DNA of 64,000 nt from Dokdonella_A sp964582225 (GTDB taxonomy: Bacteria; Pseudomonadota; Gammaproteobacteria; Xanthomonadales; Rhodanobacteraceae): assembly GCA_964582225.1 (NCBI GenBank), contig CAZORA010000005.1:50464-114463 (forward strand). Direction: 5' to 3'. Below the pieces are notes generated by a model. The model saw nothing but the letters and a program-made list of their open reading frames with translations. It was not told the origin of the DNA and did no database searches. Below are positions 1-7,682 of this stretch, piece by piece. Numbering within the stretch: the stretch's first letter is position 1; every line of letters starts with the position of its first letter. The position numbers and the translations under genes were made by a program.

Positions 1-265
1 TGCCGCTCTGAACCGTGGCGACGATCTGCGGTGCCAGGACCGCGGCCAGCGCGTGGGCGTTTTCCGCACGCTCGATCGTGAGCACCTTGCTGACGCCCTC
101 GATCTTTACCGCTTCAGCGGCGATCGGCGCGGTTTCGGAGGCGAGAACCAGCAGGTCGATGCCGGCGCCACCCATTCGTGCGGCGGCGCTGACGCAGCGC
201 GCCGTGCTCGCGTTGAGTTTGCCGCCGAGGTGCTCGGCGACGATCAGAATCCGCTTGCTCATCAG
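1..265 (-). CDS. etfA: Electron transfer flavoprotein subunit alpha, N-terminal part
   Basis: N-terminal 88 residues of the ETF alpha subunit; the gene runs off the left edge of the window. The visible protein begins MSKRILIVAEHLGGKLN, the usual opening of the EtfA N-terminal alpha/beta domain. EtfA/EtfB form an FAD-containing soluble heterodimer that takes electrons from acyl-CoA and other dehydrogenases and passes them to ETF:quinone oxidoreductase. The ATG at 265 overlaps the etfB stop as ATGA (265-262), so the subunits are translationally coupled in the order etfB-etfA. The FAD-binding C-terminal domain lies outside the window, so intactness cannot be judged. Confidence 0.93.
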   Translation of the reverse strand, partial: MMSKRILIVAEHLGGKLNASTARCVSAAARMGGAGIDLLVLASETAPIAAEAVKIEGVSKVLTIERAENAHALAAVLAPQIVATVQSG

Positions 266-1008
266 ATCAGCCCCTTGGTCTTGAGCGCCGAGACCAGTTC
301 GGCAACGTCCTTCACCATCACGCCCTTGCTGCGTTTGGGTGGCGGTGCAAAGTGCGTCGACTGGAGGTGATCACCGGATTCAACGCCGAGTTCACCGAGC
401 TGCAGGGTCTCGATCGACTTCGACTTGGCCTTCATGATGTCGGGCAACTTGATGAAGCGCGGTTCGTTCAGGCGCAGGTCGGTGGTGATCACCGCCGGCA
501 GCTCGAATTCGATGGTTTCGAGGCCAGCGTCGACTTCACGGGTGACCCGCGCCATGGAGCCATCCACTTCGAGCTTCGAAGCGAAAGTCGCCTGCGGCCG
601 ATCCCACAGCGCCGCCAACATCTGGCCGGTCTGGTTGCAGTCGTCGTCGATCGCCTGCTTGCCGAGCAGCACGAGGTCTGGCTGCTCGCGTTCGATCAGC
701 TTGAGCAGCGCGCGCGCTGCGGTCAGCGGCTGTACGGTTTGGTCACTCACCACGTGAATCGCACGGTTGGCGCCCATGGCCAGGCCGTTGCGGATGTGCG
801 GCTGCGCGTCGGCCGGGGCGATGGTGGCGATCACCACTTCGCTGGCCGCGCCCTTGTCGCGCAGGCGCAAGGCTTCTTCCAGCGCGATGTCGTCAAAGGG
901 ATTGGCCGACAGCTTGACGCCGTCGGTGACCACGCCGGAGCCGTCCGGTTTGACCTGGATGCGCACGTTGAAATCAACCACGCGCTTGTAGCCGACCAGG
1001 ATCTTCAT
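262..1008 (-). CDS. etfB: Electron transfer flavoprotein subunit beta
   Basis: Full-length 248-residue EtfB, normal size for the family. It starts MKILVGYKRVVDFNVRI and carries the family pattern with SANPFDDIALEEALRLRD near residues 35-52 and the AMP-site segment around DDDCNQTGQMLAALW (about 121-135). Together with EtfA it carries electrons from fatty-acid and amino-acid dehydrogenases to the quinone pool. The ATG at 1008 is preceded by GAGG about 10 nt upstream on the minus strand. The stop overlaps the etfA start by four bases. Expression probably starts in the 204-bp gap upstream, which holds an inverted repeat at 1125-1145. Confidence 0.96.
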   Translation of the reverse strand: MKILVGYKRVVDFNVRIQVKPDGSGVVTDGVKLSANPFDDIALEEALRLRDKGAASEVVIATIAPADAQPHIRNGLAMGANRAIHVVSDQTVQPLTAARALLKLIEREQPDLVLLGKQAIDDDCNQTGQMLAALWDRPQATFASKLEVDGSMARVTREVDAGLETIEFELPAVITTDLRLNEPRFIKLPDIMKAKSKSIETLQLGELGVESGDHLQSTHFAPPPKRSKGVMVKDVAELVSALKTKGLI

Positions 1009-1124
1009 CGGGTGCTGTTCCTCACTGCGGAAGGCGCGCGGAGTCGTTCGTCGGCGCGCGAATCCTCGATTTTAGCGGAAACGCCGACGGCTCGCCGGCG
1101 ACGCGGTGTGTGCCGTACTCGGGT

Positions 1125-1145
1125 TTTCCACAGCCGCTGTGGAAA
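1125..1145. other. Inverted repeat (9-bp arms, 3-nt centre) between ATP-grasp gene and etfB
   Basis: TTTCCACAG-CCG-CTGTGGAAA is a perfect 9-bp inverted repeat lying 117 bp upstream of the etfB start and 68 bp downstream of the ATP-grasp gene stop. It has no U-tract on either strand, so it is a weak candidate for an intrinsic terminator of the ATP-grasp gene. A dimeric-regulator operator for etfBA is the alternative. No function can be assigned from sequence alone. Confidence 0.4.
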
Positions 1146-1212
1146 CCGCTGTGCACAACCGCGGGATGGATCGGCGTGCGCGGCGGCGGCATGCGGGTCG
1201 CGTTCGGAATGC

Positions 1213-2124
1213 TCATTTTCTGACCAGCTGCCCGCTGGCCCAAGCCAGCATGGCGTTGGCGAAGCGTTCGGCCGAGCCTTCGCCACAGGCAAAAAACAGC
1301 GAGGGTTCGGTGAGCTCCAGTTCGAGAAGGCGCGGGCTGCCGTCGGCTGCGCGGATCAGGTCGACGCGGGCGTAAAGGAGCGGTTCGGGGAAGGGCAACG
1401 CGGCCAGCGCAGCCTGTCCCAGGCGGAGCTCGTCGGCCGCGGGCTCGCGTGGGCTGATTTGTTCCGGCGCGAACAGCGCCGCTGTCGGTTCCTCGCCGCG
1501 GCGCAGCAGCGGACCCTTGCGCGCGGCGTGGCTGAAGCGGCCCGCGACGTACACCAGCGCGGTCTCGCCGGCGGTGTCGACTTGCGCCAGATACGGCTGC
1601 AGCAGCGCGCTCCGCCAGGCAGCGAGCAGGCGCGCGAGCTGCGCAACCGCAGCGTCGCGCTCACCGCGCGCGTGGCGCTGTGCATCGCGCGAGCCGGCGC
1701 CGACCGCCGGCTTGATCACGAACTCGCCCGCCGCGGCGCCAGCGCCGGTGAGGAAGGCGTCGATTGCTGCCTGCGCCGACTCGTCTGGCTCGACGAAGCG
1801 ACTCGGCACGCAGGTGACCCCGGCGCGTGTGAGCTCGGCGAGATAGTGCTTGTCGGTATTCCACGCCACGACCGCTGGTGGGTTCAGCAGGCAGGTGCTC
1901 GCGGCGGCGCGTTGGATCCAGTCCAGAAACTCCGGCAAACGTTCGGTGTAATCCCAGGTCGAACGCAGCACCGCCAGCTCGAAGTCCGACCAGTCGACCG
2001 CCGGATTGTCCCAGTCGACCACCTGCACCGCAGCTCCGCGCTCGGCCAAGGCACTCCGTAGTGGCGGCAGGTCCTCGTCGAGCGAACGGGCCGCGCGGGC
2101 GCTGACGAGGGCAACTTGCCGCAT
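1213..2124 (-). CDS. ATP-grasp domain protein, DcsG/RimK-like
   Basis: 303-residue ATP-grasp enzyme resembling the proteins commonly annotated as DcsG (O-ureido-D-serine cyclo-ligase)-like. The N-terminal segment carries SLDEDLPPLRSAL, VVDWDNPAVDW and LRSTWDYTERLPEFLDW (about residues 14-70), followed by an ATP-grasp core with NTDKHYLAEL, FVIKPAVGAGS (about 148-158) and, near the C-terminus, a metal/substrate strand LLELELTEPSLFF. ATP-grasp enzymes activate a carboxylate as an acyl phosphate and join it to an amine or similar nucleophile; the substrate here is unknown and no cycloserine pathway genes are nearby. GGAAA precedes the ATG on the minus strand. It is probably transcribed alone, since 204 bp separate it from etfB. 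Confidence 0.8.
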   Translation of the reverse strand: MRQVALVSARAARSLDEDLPPLRSALAERGAAVQVVDWDNPAVDWSDFELAVLRSTWDYTERLPEFLDWIQRAAASTCLLNPPAVVAWNTDKHYLAELTRAGVTCVPSRFVEPDESAQAAIDAFLTGAGAAAGEFVIKPAVGAGSRDAQRHARGERDAAVAQLARLLAAWRSALLQPYLAQVDTAGETALVYVAGRFSHAARKGPLLRRGEEPTAALFAPEQISPREPAADELRLGQAALAALPFPEPLLYARVDLIRAADGSPRLLELELTEPSLFFACGEGSAERFANAMLAWASGQLVRK

Positions 2125-2570
2125 GAGAATTTCCGCTGCCGAAAGCCCGATATCGTGGCGCGATCGCAGCGGCCGCTCAAGCCGCAGCAGTCGTTTCCGG
2201 CGCGCGCTCTTGCCGCGACGAGAATGCCGACGTCGATCGGCGCACGCACTTGAAGGCGAGCCGACGCTGGGTGCACACTAAGCCGCGCCGGGCGTCTGGT
2301 GGCGGCCGCGCAATGCTTTCTTGTGGCGAAAGCTTGGAAACTTGTGGTCATCGCCGTGACGGCGGAGGCCCAGCGCCTCAAGTCGTTATAGCCAAAGGTA
2401 CCGGGTTCCCGCGTTTGCGAGAACGACGAGGGGAAGCGGAGTTCTTCAGGCATCCCTTGAGGATGTGCGACAGGGAATCGACGGATGTGGCGCTGCCGCG
2501 ATTTGCGCGCGGCGCGGCGGACGGGCTCCGGCGGATGCCGCGGCCGGATCGGCACGGGAGATCGGCAGCA
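2125..2570. other. Intergenic region between divergent genes, with REP-like pair
   Basis: 446 bp without a convincing gene between the ATP-grasp gene (minus) and the large surface protein (plus). Translation can be extended leftward from the surface-protein gene into this region, but the extension is arginine-rich and passes through the REP-like element, so it looks non-coding. The true start is taken at 2571, where a signal peptide begins. The 5' promoter of the surface-protein gene should lie here. Confidence 0.6.
2348..2431. repeat. REP-like inverted pair
   Basis: The left half (from about 2348; core GTGACGGCGGAGGCCCAGCG, 2356-2375) and the right half, read on the minus strand (core TTCTCGCAAACGCGGGAACC), are diverged copies of the same unit in opposite orientation. 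That unit recurs at 6199, 16507, 16619 and 16787 (CCCGC..GCGGG stem, then CCAG.GCCTTTGGCT). The copies here are more diverged than those near 16.6 kb. Identification is by eye. Confidence 0.5.
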
Positions 2571-5500
2571 ATGCGGCGGTTTGGGATCGGACTGGCAAGT
2601 TTTATCCTGACGCTCGGCTGTGCGCAGGCGCAGCAGGCGGCATACGACCAACTGAACGACGATCGGGGCCCCTCGGTCGCGCACGCAATTCCGCTCAGCT
2701 ACGTCGGCGGCAGCGGGCGCATTTCGATCGGCATCGACCAGGACGGCAACAGCACCGGCGAGGCGCTCGGTGTCTTCGACAACACCGGTGAACACGCCTA
2801 CATCGGCCAGCTCTGGTGGGGTCACGGTGGCGCCGGCGGCGTGCAGTTCGGCTACAACTGGCTGTGGGGCGGCATGACCTTGAGCCAGGCACAGGAGCAG
2901 CCCGACCGGGTCACGGTCGCGCGCAGCATGATCGCGCTCGATCAAAACGAGTTCAAGGACCGCAAGGCGACCTTCGGTTTCGGTATCGAGCGGCCCAACT
3001 ATTCGCTCGATGCCTACCTGTCGATGGCGGCCAGCGGCAGCCGCGCTGCCGGCGCGCGCAGCATCGCTACGCCGAACCTGCTCAGTGGCAGCGATGAGCT
3101 GGGCAGCTTCAACCAGCTGGAAACGGTCATCACCACGGACAGCTTTGCCACGCGCTCCTACGACACCGGGATCGGCTTTCGGGCCTCGCATTTCTCCGAT
3201 CCGCTCGGGCTTCGCGTCTACGCTGGCCTCGACTATCAGCACGGCAAGGGCGGCGCACGCGTGTTCACCGTGTCGACCGGCATCGACAAGCTGCTCGGCA
3301 CTCGGGGCTGGAGCATGTCGGGCCAGGTCGAGCACGACGAGATGTCGACCGATCCGCTGCTGGGCGTGTCCTCGGACACCCGCGGCATGTTCTACCTGCG
3401 CTACGAGTTTGGCGGGCGCGTGTTCGTACCGACGTCGGAGTTGACTTCGCCGGCCTGGATTTCGCGCGCGTTGGTCAGCCCGCCGCCGCAGCACCCGCGT
3501 ATCGTGCGCACCTATACCCGCCGCACGGGCAGCACGACGACTCGTGAAGTCGGTCCGAAGGAATATACCAACCTGTATCCGACGGCGCGCAACGATAGCC
3601 TGAGCCTGGTGGTCGATTCCCCACCGGCGCTGATCGACGTGCTGGCCAACGATACCGATCCGGACGGCGACTTGCTGTCAATCGTCGCGGTCACGCCGCC
3701 GCAGCACGGCAGCGCCACGATCACGGGTGGGGCGATCCTCTACACCCCCGAGGCCGGCTACATCGGTAGCGACGGCTTCGGCTACACCATCAGCGATGGC
3801 AGCAGCACCGCCAGTGCCGATGTCCAGATCACGATTTCGGCCCGCCCCAATCAGTCGCCGATTGCGCGCGACGACAACGCACGCACCAGCGACGGGGTGC
3901 CGCTCACGATCAACGTGCTGGCCAACGACAGCGACCCGGACGGAGATTCGCTGCAGCTCGTTTCGCTCACGCAGCCTGGGCACGGCAGCGCAGCGATCAG
4001 CGGCGAACACGTGATCTACACGCCCGAGCCCGGCTACAGCGGCGGCGACCAGTTCAGCTACACGCTGAGCGACGGGCAGGGCGGCAGCGCCACCGCGACG
4101 GTGTTCATCGTCGTCGATCCGCAGCCGAACCGACCGCCAGTGGCGGTGGATGACAGCGCTTTTCTGGCGAGCACCCAAACCGATATCGCGATCGCAGTGC
4201 TGACCAACGACTTCGATGCCGATGGCGACGCGCTGAGCGTGATCGCGGTGAGCCAGGGCCAGTATGGCAACGTTGTGATCCTGCCCGACCAGAGCGTGCG
4301 CTACACCTTGATGGCCGGTCGGCCAACGACAGCGGATCAGTTCAGCTACACGATCAGCGACGGACGCGGGGGCACCGCCAGCGCACGGGTGAACGTGCGC
4401 TTCAACGCAACAATCAACCGCGCACCGATTGCGCGCGATGATCGGGCAACGACCCAGGTCGATACGCCGGTGAGCATCGACGTGCTGGCCAATGACAGTG
4501 ATCCAGACGGTGATTCGATCACGGTGGCGAGCGTGGACACGCCCAGCCACGGCAGCGCCAGCCGCGCCAGTGACGGAACCGTCACGTATACGCCGGACGT
4601 CGGTTTCGTCGGCAGTGATCGCTTCACCTACGTTACGCGCGACAGTGACGGCCGCATGAGCATGCGGGCGACCGTGTATGTGATGGTGCAGGCGCTGGTT
4701 GCGAATCAGCCGCCGGTGGCGGTCGACGACAGTGCGACGCTCGTTGCAGGCACGTCCCAAGACATCGACGTGCTGGCCAACGACAGCGATGCGGATGGTG
4801 ATCCGCTGAGCGTCATTGCGGTGACTCAAGGCACGCTCGGCAGCACCACGATCCTGCCCGACGGCAGAATCCGCTACACCTCGATGGGTGCGACGGCGAC
4901 CGGTACGGACCAGTTCAGCTACACGATCAGCGACGGTCGCGGCGGCACCGCCAGCGCGATGGTGGCGGTCACCGTGGTGCCGGTGGTCGTGAACCAGGCC
5001 CCGATCGCGGTCGACGACAGCGCGACGCTCGTTGCCGGTACGTCCCAAGACATCGACGTGCTGGCCAACGACAGCGATGCGGATGGCGATCCGCTGAGCG
5101 TCATCGCGGTGACTCCGGGCACGCTCGGCAGCACCACGATCCTCCCCGACGGCAGAATCCGCTACACCTCGTCGGACCCGGCGGGCGTCGGCACCGACCA
5201 GTTCAGCTACACGATCAGCGACGGTCGCGGCGGCACCGCCAGCGCGATGGTGGCGGTCACCGTGGTGCCGGTGGTCGTGAACCAGGCCCCGATCGCGGTC
5301 GACGACAGCGCGACGCTCGTTGCCGGTACGTCCCAAGACATCGACGTGCTGGCCAACGACAGCGATGCGGATGGCGATCCGCTGAGCGTCATCGCGGTGA
5401 CTCCGGGCACGCTCGGCAGCACCACGATCCTCCCCGACGGCAGAATCCGCTACACCTCGTCGGACCCGGCGGGCGTCGGCACCGACCAGTTCAGCTACAC

Positions 5501-6134
5501 GATCAGCGACGGTCGCGGCGGCACCGCCAGCGCGATGGTGGCGGTCACCGTGGTGCCGGTGGTCGTGAACCAGCCGCCGATCGCGGTCGATGACATCGCG
5601 ACGATTGCGCACGGCGCCGTAAGCGTGGTCATCCCGGTGCTGGACAACGACAGCGATCCGGATGGCGATCCACTGAGCGTGATCAGCACGAGCTTGCCGA
5701 GCTCCGGAGTCGTCACGATTCTCGCGGATGGTCGGCTGAGCTATGAACGAACCGACTTCGGAACTCCCATGGCCCCCGACCGGTTCAGCTATACGATCAG
5801 CGACGGTCAGGGGCACACGGCAAGCGCCATGGTGGCGGTGAATCCGCCGCTGAATTTCGCCCCGATTGCCGTCGACGATTCGTACATCATGGACCTCGGT
5901 GCCGGCAACGCGATGTACCTGGACGTGCTGTACAACGACAGCGATCCGGACGGCGATCCGCTCGAGATCATCGCGGCTACGAGCCCGGATCCACGCGGTA
6001 TCGTGAACATTGACGGCGGCACCCGACTGCTCTTCGTGGCCATCGAAGCCGGAACCTATGTGGTGACCTACACGATTTCCGACGGCTACGGCGGTATCGC
6101 AACCGCAACGGCGACCATCAACGCGCATAACTGA
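2571..6134 (+). CDS. Large surface protein: N-terminal beta-barrel-like region plus nine tandem-95-type repeats
   Basis: 1187 residues. The start is the ATG at 2571, preceded by GGGAG and opening a signal peptide (MRRFGIGLASFILTLGCAQA). Residues about 25-290 are rich in alternating hydrophobic/polar strands with aromatic girdle-like pairs (GVQFGYNWLWGG, KATFGFGIERPNYSLDAYL, RGMFYLRYEFGGRVFV), as in an outer-membrane barrel. From about residue 340 to the end run nine ~95-residue units, each with an N-D-S-D-P/A-D-G-D acidic, probably calcium-binding, motif and F-S-Y-T-I-S-D-G near its end (cadherin/VCBS-like). Units 6 and 7 are identical at DNA level. Barrel first and Ig-like repeats last is the order of inverse autotransporters (intimin/invasin), so an adhesin is a reasonable guess; no LysM or typed barrel domain could be confirmed. 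The C-terminus lacks the IFxDGF tail seen on neighbouring secreted proteins. Confidence 0.8.
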   Translation: MRRFGIGLASFILTLGCAQAQQAAYDQLNDDRGPSVAHAIPLSYVGGSGRISIGIDQDGNSTGEALGVFDNTGEHAYIGQLWWGHGGAGGVQFGYNWLWGGMTLSQAQEQPDRVTVARSMIALDQNEFKDRKATFGFGIERPNYSLDAYLSMAASGSRAAGARSIATPNLLSGSDELGSFNQLETVITTDSFATRSYDTGIGFRASHFSDPLGLRVYAGLDYQHGKGGARVFTVSTGIDKLLGTRGWSMSGQVEHDEMSTDPLLGVSSDTRGMFYLRYEFGGRVFVPTSELTSPAWISRALVSPPPQHPRIVRTYTRRTGSTTTREVGPKEYTNLYPTARNDSLSLVVDSPPALIDVLANDTDPDGDLLSIVAVTPPQHGSATITGGAILYTPEAGYIGSDGFGYTISDGSSTASADVQITISARPNQSPIARDDNARTSDGVPLTINVLANDSDPDGDSLQLVSLTQPGHGSAAISGEHVIYTPEPGYSGGDQFSYTLSDGQGGSATATVFIVVDPQPNRPPVAVDDSAFLASTQTDIAIAVLTNDFDADGDALSVIAVSQGQYGNVVILPDQSVRYTLMAGRPTTADQFSYTISDGRGGTASARVNVRFNATINRAPIARDDRATTQVDTPVSIDVLANDSDPDGDSITVASVDTPSHGSASRASDGTVTYTPDVGFVGSDRFTYVTRDSDGRMSMRATVYVMVQALVANQPPVAVDDSATLVAGTSQDIDVLANDSDADGDPLSVIAVTQGTLGSTTILPDGRIRYTSMGATATGTDQFSYTISDGRGGTASAMVAVTVVPVVVNQAPIAVDDSATLVAGTSQDIDVLANDSDADGDPLSVIAVTPGTLGSTTILPDGRIRYTSSDPAGVGTDQFSYTISDGRGGTASAMVAVTVVPVVVNQAPIAVDDSATLVAGTSQDIDVLANDSDADGDPLSVIAVTPGTLGSTTILPDGRIRYTSSDPAGVGTDQFSYTISDGRGGTASAMVAVTVVPVVVNQPPIAVDDIATIAHGAVSVVIPVLDNDSDPDGDPLSVISTSLPSSGVVTILADGRLSYERTDFGTPMAPDRFSYTISDGQGHTASAMVAVNPPLNFAPIAVDDSYIMDLGAGNAMYLDVLYNDSDPDGDPLEIIAATSPDPRGIVNIDGGTRLLFVAIEAGTYVVTYTISDGYGGIATATATINAHN
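4908..5573 (+). repeat. Perfect 288-bp-period tandem repeat inside the surface protein gene
   Basis: By eye, bases 4908-5285 and 5196-5573 are identical, a period of exactly 288 bp (96 codons), giving about 2.3 copies. The preceding unit (about 4692-4907) differs at scattered positions and the following one (from 5574) diverges sharply. Identical codons, including synonymous sites, indicate a recent duplication or gene conversion between repeat units, and such a tract can be lost or gained by slippage or recombination. Confidence 0.85.
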
Positions 6135-6531
6135 CGGCGACGGCTGCATGGGCTTTCGCCCGACAGCTTAGGGAGTATCAGAAAAAGTCGACCTTTGCTC
6201 GTCACTCCCGCGACGGCAGGAGTCCAGCGCCTTTGATTTCAAGGGCTTGAAGTAGCCGAATGCCCGCCTTCAAGGGCATTACGGATTTGTTCAGACCTTC
6301 CTTGAGCATCGTGAACCGCGTGCCGGCTGGTGCGTCGTGTGGCGCTCTTCCGGCGGCAGGCTTTCGATTTGCCCGAAGGGCGCTTCAGGCCAGGTCGTCG
6401 GTCCGGACCGGGTTCGGGAGCTTGCTCTGTGCCAGCGCCTCGGCGCGTTCAATTTCCGCAGTCGCAGTGCCTCCGCGCAAAACCGCGGGGGGCCGAGGTC
6501 GTCGCGCCGACCGCGTCGAGCCAGCGTCAGT
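6135..6531. other. Intergenic region between convergent genes
   Basis: 397 bp between the stop of the surface-protein gene and the stop of rarD, which runs toward it. It contains a REP-like half element at 6199-6246. No open frame here has recognisable protein character and no clear U-tract terminator was found. Confidence 0.6.
6199..6246 (+). repeat. REP-like half element
   Basis: Begins CGTCACTCCCGCGACGGCAG and continues GAGTCCAGCGCCTTTGATTT, closely matching the left halves of the composite elements at 16619 and 16787. No clear inverted partner follows it. It lies between convergent genes, a typical REP location. Confidence 0.6.
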
Positions 6532-7449
6532 CTAGGTGACTTCCGGTTCGTCGGCGGCTTGCCTTGTGCGGAGGCCGTCGGCGACGAAGATCGCGAGCGC
6601 GACCCAGATGCAGAGAAAGCCGATGAACTCGCTGCGCGCGAAGGGCTCGCGCAGGACCAGCACGCCGATCAGGAACTGCAGGGTCGGCGCGATGTACTGC
6701 AGGATGCCGACGCTCGTCAGCGGAATGCGCCGCACTGCGTAGGCAAAGCCGACCAAGGGCAGCGCGGTGACCAGACCGGAGAGCACCAGCAGGCTGGTGC
6801 AGAAAGCGCCGAAGCCCGCGCCGAAGCCGCCGTCGCCGTGGGCCTCGATCCAGCCGAGCCAGGCGAGTGCCGGCAGCAGGAGCCACGCGCTTTCGATGCC
6901 GAGCCCGGCCACTGCGTCGACGGGGGCCAGCTTGCGCAGCAGCCCGTAGACGCCGAACGAGAACGCGAGTGTCAAGGCGATCCACGGAAAGTGCCCGTAC
7001 TGCAGCGCGAGCCACAGCACCCCACCCAGCGCGATCAGCACCGACAGCCACTGCAGCGGGCGCAGGCGTTCGCGCAGAAAGACGACGCCGATCAGCACGT
7101 TGACCAGCGGGTTGATGAAGTAGCCAAGCGCGGTCTCGACCACATGCCCGGCGTTGACGGCCCAGATGTAGAGCCCCCAGTTGATCGCGATCAGCAGGCC
7201 ACTGACGCCGAGCAGCCAGCGCAGCCGCGGCTGGTGCGCGGTGCTCGTCGTCAGCCAGCGGCGACCGTCGCGCCAGAACAGAAAGGCTGCGACCAAAGCC
7301 GCGCTCCAGACGATCCGGTGCAGCAGAATCTGCAGCGAAGGCACCCGGTCGAGCGCCACCCAGTACAAGGGCAGCACGCCCCACAGCACGAAGCTGAGGA
7401 CGGCTGCCCAGGTGCCAAGCGTGGTTTGGGAGCGGGTTGCCTGACTCAT
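6532..7449 (-). CDS. rarD: RarD-type EamA/DMT family permease
   Basis: 305 residues with about ten hydrophobic segments, the size and topology of RarD (chloramphenicol-sensitive protein) in the drug/metabolite transporter superfamily. Diagnostic stretches include LSFVLWGVLPLYW (about 18-30), INWGLYIWAVNAGHVVETALG and YFINPLVNVLIGVVFLRERL, plus the second-repeat motif SVGILQYIAPTLQFLIGV. It acts in the inner membrane; the physiological substrate of RarD proteins is not established. The N-terminus MSQATRSQTTLGTWAAV is a normal start. It is transcribed toward the surface-protein gene and appears monocistronic. Confidence 0.9.
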   Translation of the reverse strand: MSQATRSQTTLGTWAAVLSFVLWGVLPLYWVALDRVPSLQILLHRIVWSAALVAAFLFWRDGRRWLTTSTAHQPRLRWLLGVSGLLIAINWGLYIWAVNAGHVVETALGYFINPLVNVLIGVVFLRERLRPLQWLSVLIALGGVLWLALQYGHFPWIALTLAFSFGVYGLLRKLAPVDAVAGLGIESAWLLLPALAWLGWIEAHGDGGFGAGFGAFCTSLLVLSGLVTALPLVGFAYAVRRIPLTSVGILQYIAPTLQFLIGVLVLREPFARSEFIGFLCIWVALAIFVADGLRTRQAADEPEVT

Positions 7450-7682
7450 GCGTGGGGGTCTTGCGCCTGTGAGGCAGGCGGGCGTCGGTCTGCGAAGCCG
7501 ACGCCGGGCGGGTTGGGAAGCGCGTCATTATCGGGGCTCGTCGCCAGCTGGGAAAGCTGCGGCGCCCAACCTGCGGCTGGCTCCGTCGGACAGCGGCGGT
7601 CGAGATCTTCGCGGGGTCGACGTGAGCCGAATTCATGCGTTTCGACGCATCCTGCCTTGCCGTCACCAACAGGGGTTCAGCG

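Noticed and set aside
352..2061. Long plus-strand open frame antisense to etfB and the ATP-grasp gene
   Set aside because: High-GC shadow frame; no family resemblance, while the minus-strand genes have clear motifs.
4692..5573. CRISPR array
   Set aside because: Repeats are 288 bp, contiguous and coding; no short repeat-spacer pattern anywhere in the window.
3678..6149. 823-codon minus-strand open frame antisense to the repeat protein
   Set aside because: It is the reverse reading of the tandem repeats (His/Arg/Val-rich) and has no domain.
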